A stretch of DNA of 64,000 nucleotides from the NCBI RefSeq assembly GCF_020085105.1, contig NC_058051.1:25639455-25703454 (forward strand), given 5' to 3'. The notes under the pieces are model-generated. The model worked only from the letters and a program-made list of their open reading frames with translations, had not been told where the DNA came from and ran no database searches. Source of the stretch: Siniperca chuatsi (lineage: Eukaryota > Chordata > Actinopteri > Centrarchiformes > Sinipercidae). The position numbers were made by a program, and so were the translations under genes. Numbering within the stretch: the stretch's first letter is position 1; the number at the start of each line of letters is the position of its first letter. This document shows positions 1-17,330 of this stretch, one piece after another.

Positions 1-15
1 ACAGTAACTTCTTAC

Positions 16-59
16 CAAGTTTAAACCTCCGTGGAGTCATGAGGATCCTCCAGTCACAG
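16..59 (-). CDS. Candidate small exon of the same minus-strand gene (partial, runs off the left edge)
   Basis: On the minus strand a 44-base segment is bounded by an acceptor (GGGACAG|CTGTGAC) and a donor (AACTTG|GTAAGA). One frame is open, and an ATG at position 40 could start a protein beginning MTPRRFKL before the splice. With the proposed untranslated exon at 1798-1900 this would be the first coding exon. The exon is short and its polypyrimidine tract is only fair, so it could be chance. The product is not recognised. Confidence 0.25.
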
Positions 60-992
60 CTGTCCCAAAAGCCAGTATTAAAAGTAAGTGAGCGATCAAA
101 CCAAACAGAAAATACAGTGCAGCTGATACGTTTTCTGTGCTCTGGATAAACTTGTGTGACTCTCAGTCTCTTACAAATGCCTCACAGGGACTCTACGATG
201 CAATATTAGGAATGTTCACAATGAAGGAATCCAGTTTTGCTTCTTATGACCTCCTGTGGGAATGTAAACATGATAGTTTGATAAGGAAGAGCACATTGCT
301 ACAGTCTTTGATAGTATCTGACAAAGTGACTGTCTTGATTGTCTCAGTGATGTACACAGAGGCACAAAGGTGACTGTTTCATGGGATTTATGGTACTTTT
401 GTACCAAATATAAAAGGCTTCAGCCATACTAAAGGAGCAAACTGCTTTCTATAAGGCTAATCTACACTGAATGGGGATAATCTCAGGATTGATTTCTGAA
501 AAGTAATGCCATAAAAACCAAGGATGGTAATTGTTTTGTGGCCCTGGGATTTAAATGAAAGCTCATTAACACTGCTACATTGTTGGATGACTTTTGTTTT
601 AAGTTCAGAGCATGTTGTACATTTGTGACCATCAGAAAGCTCCATCTCAGGAGAGATTAAATCTAGGCTGCTGAGACTTTGATTTTGCATTTTGAAAATA
701 AATGCTGCCCTCTATTGAGAACACAAATGCCCTGCAATATGGCAGGGCATTTATGTTCTGGAGAGGAAATCCAGGTGAGCCTCAGTCAAATTTACACATA
801 AATCCTAAAAATGTATGAAATTATTAGATTGAGAGATTAAGAAATAATTTATCGACTGATTTCTTTCTTGTATAGGAAGCACAAAATGAAAGAGTCAAAA
901 AACTATATAAATGTAAGTTTTAGTGATGAATGTTTATACACTTATATTTTATTACACTAGTAAACTAGTAATGTTTTTTGTGTGTTGTTTGC

Positions 993-1016
993 ATCTTTCT
1001 CTCTCTCTCTCTCTCT
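993..1016. repeat. Short CT microsatellite
   Basis: A run of about ten CT units lies in the non-coding region left of slc48a1. Confidence 0.8.
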
Positions 1017-1145
1017 TTCCATTTCTATATTTATTTTTGTGTGTGCGTGTGTTTCTATTTAGATCCTCCGGGAATGGGAGTGGGATTTCCTGCAACACAT
1101 CTACGCCCATGGAATGTGTACTGTCTCTGATGTCCCTGTCTGGTG

Positions 1146-1147
<2 letters not shown>

Positions 1148-1229
<82 letters not shown>
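1148..1229. repeat. (CA)n microsatellite, about 41 units
   Basis: This is an uninterrupted AC/CA dinucleotide array. It creates long spurious open frames in both directions (poly Thr-His and poly Cys-Val). Confidence 0.97.
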
Positions 1230-1231
<2 letters not shown>

Positions 1232-1550
1232 TTCCTTCCTCTCCCCTGGCCAGTTAGCAGTGACAGGGAGAGACATATTTTATTCGTTTGACCCCATGGT
1301 CAAATGAGGATTGAAGCAGAAAATGAAGCAAACATGAGAAAAAGCATTAAAACAAATGGTGACAATAATTCCAAACCTCGCAAAACCTCCAGCATCGTTC
1401 AAACACCTTTACCTCTTGCTGTGTAGTCACATGGTGATACTTACCAAATTCAGTTATAGACACTAACAACCAACAAATAACTTCAACATCTTATTTTGAG
1501 AATAAACTACTTGCTTTGCCTTGAAATTTGAAACACGTGATGTAAAATTA

Positions 1551-1556
<6 letters not shown>

Positions 1557-1599
<43 letters not shown>
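1557..1599. repeat. (TA)n microsatellite, about 21 units
   Basis: This is an uninterrupted TA array about 330 bases beyond the CA array and about 200 bases from the putative minus-strand donor at 1798. Confidence 0.97.
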
Positions 1600-1602
<3 letters not shown>

Positions 1603-1797
1603 CTGCTCATAAAATCTTGTCAGACATATAATTATAGTTGGTCTTACATTTTCATGGCTTACCATATAAAAAATAAAGTCAATTTTCCATCTGAAGATTA
1701 ATAAAATAATAATAATAAAATAATTATACAACAATTTCATAAACCAAACCAAACTGTCAGTTTGTTATATTGTTTTGATAATCGATCAATAACTCAC

Positions 1798-1900
1798 CAC
1801 TGTCGCGTCGCTCTTGTAAGATTCTTCAGCCTGTTGGTTTCCACGTTCTTTGGGTTCGCTGCTTTCTCTTTCCAGCCTTTGCTCCTTTCATACGTCCGAG
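1798..1900 (-). promoter_or_regulatory. Putative promoter and first (5' UTR) exon of an unidentified minus-strand gene
   Basis: Read on the minus strand, the stretch ends in a strong splice donor (CAGTG|GTGAGTT, exon end at 1798). About 75-180 bases upstream it has a CCAAT box (around 1974-1978) and an ETS-like CAGGAAGT site, so a start site near 1900 is plausible. The first ATG in the exon opens a frame of only about 21 codons, so the exon is probably untranslated. It faces away from slc48a1, which would make the spacer a divergent promoter region. In human the minus-strand neighbour of SLC48A1 is RAPGEF3 (from memory). Nothing in the sequence identifies the gene. Confidence 0.35.
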
Positions 1901-3358
1901 GATGATTTCTCAGTCATAGCAGTTTATGTGAGTTGTGGGGAGTGTTGCTGGACACAACTTCCTGTATCTTTCTGATTGGTCATGAAGAGAGCGCATGGGC
2001 TGAGTTCAGCAGTGAGACACAGCAGTGTGTGTGTGAAGACAGGATCAGACAGTAATCAACAGCACGGTCTTTGGTTTAATTTGCTTTCACTTCCCAGCTA
2101 TAAGTAAATGCTGTGGTTTTCATCTGTGACAGCCTTGACTGCAGCATGCAGTACTAACAACCACAGGAAAGGTGTGAAGCTCAACTTGAAAGCACAGATT
2201 TCAATGCTCTACGTTATGTGTATTTGCTATATTTACTGTCAAACAATTAAACATTGCTCTGAATAAATAATAATATGATGCTTTAATGTTTCCTGCAGAG
2301 AAAGCAACTTCCTGCCTGCCCATATCTACCCAGGGTCATGTTTTCATGTGAATATCTCCTTTGTAGATGCAACTTGTGCATCTTGTTTAATATTTGTTAA
2401 CTATTATTGTCTTTGTTTCTTTCTAGCTGTCAGTTTGTATTAACACAATGTTTTTTATGACCATATGAACTTATGCACCATCTTTATTTATAGATTTGTA
2501 ATGTATCAGACTAAATTAAATGACAAATGCCTTCACAGTGAGCTGTCAATGACCTTCATGTCACGGAAAATGTATAGCTACTCTTACCCCAAAGTACATC
2601 TTAAAGCCCAAGTCACCAAATGATCACAACACTTATGGAATCAGAGGTCTAAAATTGCTGTTTCTCTTTGCTCCACCAGGGGCGCTATGTTGGCGAGTAG
2701 GTGGTTTCCTCTCTGCAAAGATATTTTATGTACAAGTGATAAGTGACTTTAGGGCAAATTGTTGAAAACACACCCGAGAGATTCGTTATTTCAACACAGC
2801 AACACCAACTATTCTTGTATTTCGAGTGTTGTTTAAGAGTGAAGTACACGCACAGACCAATAAAACCGAAGACATTCAGTCCTCACCGATGTGTTGCGGC
2901 ATCGGCTGAAGACAGCGATCCACAGTGGGAGTGTTTGCTGGATAATAGCATCATCTTTGCGGTGCATATCAGATAAACTTGTCTTGATGGTTTGTTGCTG
3001 CTTGTTAGCTTGAAATATAAATTGTGTCATCGCAGTCTGTTTGTTGTACTCATGGATGTTCTAATAATACATCCATGGTTGTACTAGGCACACAAACTGG
3101 CTATTATTTAGCTATTTCTAAAGCTAGTTTTGCTAACAGTGTCAGGCGTCGTTCTCCCCTGGTCGGTCGCCAAAGGGGGATTTCATCTTGTCGTTTTCCT
3201 GTTGTTAGTATCAAGGATATTAGCTTAACGTTAGTTACATAATGTGGCGGTAAGCTGTTGATGTAGCTCAATACCAGTCTGTTTAAAAAAAAAAAAAAAA
3301 ACTCCTTTATCTCTTACGCCTGTTCCAAACATTTAGGTAGCAGTAGTTGTATTTAACA
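1901..3358. other. Spacer upstream of slc48a1
   Basis: I find no coding sequence here. The last 600 bases are less AT-rich and contain a few CpGs, so the slc48a1 promoter and 5' UTR probably lie there. I see no TATA box or clear upstream donor, so the 5' UTR may be continuous with the first coding exon. A poly-A run lies near 3285-3301. Confidence 0.5.
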
Positions 3359-5246
3359 ATGGGAATCAGCAGAGTTTACATTAGCATAGGTTATGCTACC
3401 TTTGGCACCCTGGTTGGACTTTCCGCTTTCTTGGTCTGGAATATTGCGTACAAACAGCCATGGACGGCGGCCATGGGAGGCCTGTCAGGTATGTTAAAAC
3501 ACCTGTAAAGTTAACTGTAATATTAAATGTTGTGACATGTAGATTTGTCGTCTTCACGTATTGGCTATTGGAGCATTTAACGTCGGCTGCCTAATCCCTG
3601 TGTAAGGCCTGCACAGCCAAAAATCACACCATACTCACATCATAAAACAGGTGTTTTGTTCTTTATTTAGTCTCACTCTTGTCACTGAAATCTTAACAAC
3701 ATTAACATAAACATTAGTTACTGGCTGTCAGTATTTGTTTGAATTCATTTTTGTCCTGTGTTAGCGGGCTAAATATTCTAATATAGCTCACACTTGTGCA
3801 GATGACCAGATTTGTAGCTTCCTCAGGATAATTTTTAGGCATTCACTCTGCCATACAGGAATGCCAGTTTTAGAAACTGCCACTAATTCTAGCATGTGGA
3901 CCTCCATATGTATTATAGCCCGACCAATATTGCATTTTTGTGGCTGATATTGACATTTTGGAGTTTTAAAAAATCCCATAACTATATATCGGCTGATAAC
4001 TTTTGAAAAAATGAACACATAACTCAAACAACAATCTTGATACATATTCTTTAGATAAAAAAAAAAAGTTAAATTGTGACCAAGATACATACTGAGTGGG
4101 ACATTTTACAGTTGAAAAATCAACTTGTCATAGCTCTCTGGTTGACAAACTATGTAATGGAGACACTAAATAACTTCAAACCTAGTTTGACATTTCTTAC
4201 TGGCAGATATATACACCAGTACCGATATATCTGCAATAAGCTATAATCAATATATATCGGAGTGGCTGATTTATCAGTCTAGCTTTAATATGTACAGTTA
4301 AAGCTGAAACGATTAGCCTAGATGGTTAAACTATTAGCTGATTGACAGTAAAATAATCGGCAACTATTTTTATTATCAATTACTGGTTGAAGTCCTTTTT
4401 CAAGCAAAGATGCCAAACATTCTCTAGCCCCAGCTATGCAATGTAGCCCATTTTCTGTTTTTCTTTGTCTTCGATAGTCAACTGAATACTTTAAGATTTT
4501 GTAGAGTTGTTTGGGAGAAACAAACAATTGGAAGGCATCACCTTGGGCGGTAGGAAATTGTGATGTGATTTTTCACTATTTTCTGACATTTTATAAACTA
4601 AATGATTAATCGAGAAAATAATCAAAGATTAATCGGAATAAATGTTAGTCGTTTCAGCCTCATACAGTACATGGCAGATTTTTTAATATGATGCACTAGT
4701 TATTTGGATATAGTCTTTATGCTGTGTTGGCCTAGTTTTAAAATACATTTAATGAAAGTGTGTGTTTTTGTCTTTTTCGACAGGAGTTTTGGCACTCTGG
4801 GCTCTTGTCACACACATCATGTACCTGCAGGACTACTGGCGCACCTGGCTCAAAGGCCTCAAGTTCTTCATCGCTGTTGGTGTGCTCTTCTCAGCTTTGG
4901 CAGTGGCCGCCTTCATCACCTTCTTAACTCTCGCCATCACACAGAAGCAATGTAATCGTCTCTCTACTGTTCCTAGTTTATAATGAGTAATGTTCAGAAT
5001 AATAGAGAATTAGAAGAAAACATTTATTATTAACAATCATGTGCTTTTTGACTCAGATGACTGATTTCCTAATGCATGTATTCATCACCCTGCTTTTTCT
5101 GTCCCACAGCTCCTACTGACCCGAGGAGCCTCTATCTCTCCTGTGTGTGGAGCTTCCTGACTCTCAAATGGTCCTTCCTCTTGGCCTTATACTCCTACAG
5201 ATATCGCCAGGAGTTTGCAGACATCAGTATCCTCAGCGATTTCTAG
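3359..5246 (+). CDS. slc48a1: Heme transporter HRG1 (SLC48A1), complete, three coding exons
   Basis: The coding exons are 3359-3488, 4784-4951 and 5110-5246. All junctions are GT-AG, and the joined frame gives 144 residues, close to the usual 146. The protein is a four-helix membrane protein: helices at about 8-28, 41-60, 72-97 and 108-125. Family hallmarks are visible: His54 in helix 2 ([12 protein letters not shown]), the WRTWLKGL loop, and the cytosolic end [10 protein letters not shown] with a sorting-type DxxxL. Known role: HRG1 moves heme from the lumen of endosomes, lysosomes or phagolysosomes to the cytosol, for example when macrophages recycle red cells. The start was chosen because MGISRVYIS aligns with the family N-terminus and no upstream in-frame alternative fits. 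Zebrafish has two copies (a and b); I cannot say which one this is. Intron 1 carries two MITE-like elements. Identification is near certain from remembered family sequence. Confidence 0.95.
3911..4290. mobile_element. MITE-like element in slc48a1 intron 1
   Basis: The left end reads TATTATAGCCCGACCAATAT and the right end, on the other strand, TATTAAAGCTAGACTGATAA. These form imperfect terminal inverted repeats. The interior is rich in ATATCGG/CCGATAT motifs. It resembles a non-autonomous DNA transposon common in teleosts. No coding capacity remains. Confidence 0.65.
4301..4662. mobile_element. Palindromic-ended MITE (GATTAATCG family) in slc48a1 intron 1
   Basis: The ends AAGCTGAAACGATTAGCC and, inverted, GGCTGAAACGACTAAC form terminal repeats. 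The interior has the GATTAATCG and TTTTATAAACTAAATGATTAATCG stretches of a widespread fish repeat. A possible 8-base target duplication (TACAGTTA/TACAGTAC, 6 of 8 matching) flanks it. It sits about 10 bases from the previous element. A copy in the opposite orientation is at 26660-26960. Confidence 0.65.
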
Positions 5247-6420
5247 TCAGTACTGATTTTATAGACTGTGATGGACTTTGAGGGGTTTTAGGCTGCCAGC
5301 CGGAGCTGGTCAAAGAGCTTTTGTAACGAAGACGAGGAAAAGCAGACATGGCTAGATTTAAAAAGTCATCTGACTTTTACCACATGGAGTTGCACTTGCT
5401 TAACAAGCTCTGTATTTTTTCTTGTAACCTGTTATCCGACTTTCAGTGACCCACATATTATATTCCTGTAAGTAGTCATAAGTCTAAGCCTCCTGAAGAC
5501 AGGAACTGCTTTTGAATGAATTGCTCAAGGCTATTTATGAAGGGACATGCAGGTGGTTTTTCAAACAGATTTTATCTTGGGATTGTTTAATCTTAAAACA
5601 ACTAACAAGGAACAATGAAATCCCCACCATAGCTTTTAATACAATAAGTTGCTAAAATGAAAGTGAAAATACTCTGTGCTGAAATCCTCAGAACCAAAAC
5701 TAAAACCTCCTACCTGAAGCCACTCTGCTAATGCTAGGTTGACAGTGTTTGTTGGAGTGCTTGAATGTTTGTACCCAAATGAGCTTTTTCATAGTTGCAG
5801 TTTTGAACCACAGAATATTCATATCTCTAGACAGTAACTGTCTTAGTGTCTGCAAAGTCAGTCTCTTAGCTCCCTTCATCGTCAATGAAGCAACTTGAGA
5901 AACCATTTTTTAAAATTCACAAACTTTTATTTCTCCCTTCATACTCAGCTTTTCTTTTCATAAGAACTGAAGAAAAGGTATTCCTGTAGAATTTGTGTTT
6001 TTCATCTTTTGTTCCACCAGGGGGAGACTTGCCTTTTCCTGTCAAGAGTCCATTTGAAAATTGTGACATTCCTCTTAAGAAAAAACACAAATGGATTTGA
6101 TTAATTATTGCACTTTAGTCTTTGATATTGACGCCATTGTTTTGCACACAAATCCTGATACAATGGAAAAAATAATCATGTTTTACACATTGTCATCTTG
6201 GTCTCACCCATTTTAATGTTGAAATGCGCTATTTATATGTATCATTTATTTCAGTTAGTATGATTTGTGTAAGTCAAGTTAATCTAGGGTTTTTAAGTTG
6301 CTTAGTTCCAGCTGTTGCTTATGTCTACCTTTTACCATAAAACATGTTAAAATGTATTTTTTTGATGAGAGAATGAATGTGAGGATGCTACATGTATATA
6401 GAAACTTGAACCCATTAAAG
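5247..6420 (+). other. slc48a1 3' UTR with candidate poly(A) signal
   Basis: About 1.17 kb follows the stop without other coding sequence. It ends at an ATTAAA hexamer at 6414-6419, followed by a T/G-rich stretch, which fits a polyadenylation site. Other hexamers could be used; transcript data would decide. Confidence 0.5.
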
Positions 6421-7698
6421 TTGCATTTATTGTTAATTACATGTTGTCTCCTTGCTCTATACTACACAGATACAGCAGCACCCTAAAAAAACAACAATCT
6501 AAGTGATTCAGCTGTGCCTGCAAGGCTGCATGTGCTGAAGTTTTTCAAGCTTTTCAGTTTATAAGCTCCACCCAGAAGGTGTAGAGGGTCTTTAGCTTAG
6601 CTTGATAAGTAATCAAACAAGTGGGCAATACACACATCTGAGCCAAATGCCTGCAGGGGTGCTTCAACAATAAGGTACAGTGTTGTCTTTTCAGACTTTT
6701 ACGTTAACTAAAACAGAATCAGAGCTTCTAAACATAATACTGACATTGAAATCAATTACTTAAATTTTGTAGGTCACCTCATTACTTGCTGCTGACATTT
6801 TGATTAATTTATCAGTGACATTATAAGAGGACAAATCTTTTACTAAAGACAATTTCACAGATGAATCTGAACAAAAACTTTTGCCAAATTCATATTACTG
6901 ATTGAGTGATTGAAAATAATATGTACTGTATTCTGTGTTCTTTTGTTAAATAGTGAATATTCTCTTTGCTGCTCCATCTTTATATTCAGTTATTTCTTTT
7001 TTAGCTTTAACCCTGCTGTCTAAACTCTTTACAATGTAACAAGCACTTTTTGCCTTAAATAGATTACGCTTTTTGTTCAAAGTTAGTCGCTAGTTTCCAG
7101 ACATTACATCTAAACACTAGTTTGACCGTTTGTTCACTCTAAATAGTAAAATGCCTGAAAAGTGCAGATATTTTCTTATAAAACATGGAATGTATTTTAA
7201 CTTGTCAAATCTTTTCTACAGCGTGCAGACTAAGACACACAGAGTGAATTTGTGCATGTACTATTATTTACCTGGTGTTGAGCAAATATTTTAGCAGTCC
7301 ACCAACCTGTTGGCTGATCCTTCACCCTTCAAGGTTAGATTAGGGCCTTGCACTTGAAATATGCCACTTCAATGTGAAACAGTACAAATGCAATCCTAAA
7401 TACCCAAAACATAAACATAATCCTCAAATCAGTTGGGCTAGGGTTTAATATTCAAATGTTGTGTTTCAAGTATGTATACTATTGAAGTAAAATGATATTG
7501 ATGCTACCTTGACTTGATTAATGTAAGATATGAAACTCAATACAAGACTTAGTGACTTCAGCTGATTAATATGTTTTGCAGAGTACTGTGTTGGCATGAA
7601 TTATTTGTCAGTTCAGGTAATTCCCTAAATTGCACCTTGAGGACATAGTGTCAGAGATAATTTTCTATGGTCTTAATATGTTTCAATATGCTATAGCC
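6421..7698. other. Spacer between slc48a1 and slc26a9
   Basis: This AT-rich spacer of about 1.3 kb must hold the slc26a9 promoter and 5' UTR. An acceptor-like CTATAG ends at 7696, two bases before the start codon, so the 5' UTR is probably split with an upstream non-coding exon that I cannot place. I see no repeat of note. Confidence 0.45.
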
Positions 7699-14163
<6,465 letters not shown>

Positions 14164-14316
14164 GCACTGATCGTTGCAGTGAAGATGAGCAGAAGAAACA
14201 TGCCCGAAGATACTAACAAAAATCTTCAATGCCACTGGAATTTATGGAAATTTATTGTTGCCAAAAATACATTCTGTGTTTGATTTTGTATCTTTTTGAT
14301 GACTATCAATTATCTA

Positions 14317-14322
14317 AATAAA
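14317..14322 (+). terminator. slc26a9 poly(A) signal
   Basis: AATAAA lies about 155 bases after the stop codon. It is the first canonical hexamer downstream and gives a short 3' UTR. Confidence 0.75.
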
Positions 14323-15360
14323 ATTGTACTAATTTGACTTTGTGATTGGGCACAGTTATCACTCCACTGACAGGGGGTGGTACATACCAGCACATGAGAC
14401 CCCAATAACAAGTAAGCGCTGAGAAGATAATGAGGGCAACTCTGAGGCTCAGTTCGCCCACCCGTCACAGCAACTGTGGAGTGAACCTGCTGACTGCGCA
14501 GTCATACGGAAGTGGTCTTGTAATTAACTGAGAGTGTGCATGGCCACAGCTGTGAGGTATAGCCAGCTGAGCAGTCTGGCTAAGTCCCTGTGGAGGCAAG
14601 ACACTGAGAAAGGCTAAACACAAATGAAAGGAGGAATACATAACATCAGCAGTTTCATGACTTTGTTTGTCTTGCAAACTCTATTAAGGACCACAGTCTC
14701 CATCATTTTCCGTAAGGCAGAATAAAGCTACAACAACCAAAATAACACTTCTAATTGTTGCCAGTTGCATCAGTAGAGTGACTGTAAAGAGAAAAATGTG
14801 GGACAACTAACTTGTGTTTGTGTAGCAGGTGCTTAAAGGCCTGTGGTGTCTAACGCAGCAGCAGGTAGACAGTGGTGTTGGTATGCTTGTGATGCATGAA
14901 TGGATTTATGAAGCTATTAAGAAATCATCCTAAGGTATTCTGGCACACATCTGCTCCTCTGCTCTCCTTCCTCTCTGCAGCAAATTGGCACCACAAGTGA
15001 TTACAAGGTTTCTATGGCCATCAGCTTTAATTTGGAGCTCTGGGAAAGTCTCTCATCACACTGTGTGTGTGTGAGAATGTGTTTAATTTCATCACCTGCA
15101 GCTCATCCTTCTCTTTATTTTCTCCCTCATTGTTTTCAGACCGTCAGTAGAAGCCCTTTGCTTGGGCCTAGTTCAATTCATTTGAATTGTGGAAATATTC
15201 AGTTTGAATAACTGAATTAGTTTGACCGTCATTTGTCACATGGTTATGAGCCATTATGCCCTGCCTTTCTTGTCTTTAAATGTTTGAATGTACTGTATAA
15301 GAAAAGAAAACTTGACTGTCTTTTCACATATTACGCCCTAATTATCCAGTTGCATACTAC

Positions 15361-15703
15361 ATTTTTCACGGTACGATAACCCTCTCAGAAAATTTCACGG
15401 TATATTGTATTACACAATTATTATTATTAGTTACAATGACCCTTAAAGGAGTAAAAAAAAAAATGTTTTTTTTACTGAACAAACGCTTTATTATAATTTA
15501 ACAAAATATTCATGTCCTGACAGACATGAAACTTAAAATATAAACTTGAATTTTTTTTAATAACACTAAAATGGCAGAATTCAATACCATACTGTAGATA
15601 AGCAAATGTACATGGTATAATAACAGTCAATTTTCATACCATGGTATACCGTGAAACCAGTATACCGCTGCAATACTTGCTTACTAATTGTAAGCAAGTA
15701 TTG
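15361..15703. mobile_element. MITE-like repeat ending in a perfect foldback
   Basis: TTTCACGGTATA at 15393-15404 is repeated inverted as TATACCGTGAAA at 15645-15656, around an AT-rich centre. GGTATACC-type words recur near the right end. Immediately after, a perfect 14-bp stem (CAATACTTGCTTAC, 5-base loop TAATT) runs from 15671 to 15703. It looks like a small non-autonomous DNA element. No coding capacity remains. Confidence 0.5.
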
Positions 15704-16599
15704 AGTATGTAGTGTGTTAAGCCTGAAAAAATGACAAAATTAGGTATTGTAAGTCACTGTGCATACTAAAAATGCTTGATTTTTGAGTGTATTGTTAATG
15801 TACACTATAGTCCCACAATGCAATGCACAGAAGAAATAGAGGAGCTCCCCACAGCTGCAACAAATAACAACAAATTGCAGGTGGTAGTATGACAGCTATA
15901 GAAAAATCTTGAAAAACAAAAAATAAGTATTAAATCTTTGGAAAAACACATTGCTTCGTCTTTGTGAAGTTTAATTGGCAGAGGCATTCCAATTGCAGTA
16001 CGGCACACGTGTATACTGTATACAGTGAGTATGTAATATGGAATTGGGACACATGCTACTGTCTCTATCCATTCTTTCAGAGATTACAGGGCAGGATCAG
16101 TCAGGGTAAAGCACTTTTGCAGTTGTGGGGTTGCAGTGCCTTGCTCAGGGGCACTTTTCAGAGATTCATTTAATACTAGTAACATTCTTTAGTTGCCAGC
16201 TCACATCTGGAATACATCCACTCAGAGCCAGGCAACCCTTTGTTACTGCTTGGTCTTTTTACCCCTCCCTGCCCTTACATTTAAAGTAATGGTGTGTTGC
16301 TTTTATTCTAAATGTACTATAGGCTTTGGTCTATTTTTATTTTTATTTGCTTGATATTGTTCCTTATAATTATCCCTTATCAGTAAAGCTATAGGTAGAA
16401 AAATAACCCTATCCTTTCTGGAGGTCAAATGATGGTTACGTTGAATTATGAAATGCTTCTAGTTAAATCCTTTTTCAAATGAGATACTGTTATAATGAAC
16501 TAGCTTCTCAATCCCTGTAATTGCAAGTTCATATAAAAATTAATTTTACACCCCTTGCACATTCATTGACCATGATGGTTTAATTAACAAGGTCCCTTT

Positions 16600-17330
16600 T
16601 TGAAATTTGAGACGGAGAGATTTATGTATTAAATTTGTTTACACGCCCAGTGCTTTCATACTATTGAGACTAATTGCATGGTGTCAGAGGGTATCTCCTC
16701 GTTGAGTCATGGGACCTTGTCATTTAGCACTCGCCTGCTTTTATGAAGACCTGTCCCTGAGAGAATATTCAGCTCTGACCTTTCAGAATCAAGATTTAAA
16801 TTTAGAGCGCTTTAATAAAGAGCCAGAAAGCCAAATTTTTATTAAAAGATTGTTGCTCAAATGGGCTGTGGGCTTGTAAGAGCCATCTAAGGGAATGAGG
16901 ATGACAGGGCAACCCAAACCACTTCTGGAAATTGAAATAATGGCTGTTTGACATTGATCAAGCGACAGCAGTTGGTGCTTTGCATATGCATTTTATAGAC
17001 ACATGTATGGGGATCTATTCCGCTTCATTAACAATCCAGTTTGCAGCCAGGGAATCATAAATCTTGATTGTGCAATGTCAGCAAATTGTCTTTGGACAGG
17101 GTTTGTTTACAAAGTTGCTGAGGGCAAATTTGACCACTGATAGCTGGCATTAATTAATGTTGCGTATTGCCTCAGTCCAGTAGTTCAACAGCAATTAAAT
17201 GCACCAACAATGGAACATTCTCTGGTGATTAATTAAGGCATAAAATTATTGGAGGATGCTTAATTATTTATAGTTAAATTAAGCCATGACCCCATGTCTG
17301 ATGGAAAATACTGCTCAACCTGCTTGCAAT
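16600..17330. promoter_or_regulatory. Candidate conserved non-coding element(s)
   Basis: This stretch lacks repeats and open frames but is rich in TAATTA/ATTA homeodomain words (17151-17160, 17228-17236, 17270-17276). It also has a SOX-type AACAATGG at 17206-17213 and an octamer-like ATGCATTT. The composition resembles deeply conserved vertebrate enhancers. Conservation itself cannot be seen here. Confidence 0.35.

Noticed and set aside
923..1291. Open frames over the CA array (poly Thr-His, poly Cys-Val)
   Set aside because: They are products of the microsatellite. Open frames occur in several phases on both strands, as expected for a dinucleotide repeat.
4704..4983. Single-exon readings starting at ATGs before slc48a1 exon 2
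   Set aside because: The region before 4784 is intron. The true frame enters through the acceptor at 4783 from exon 1.
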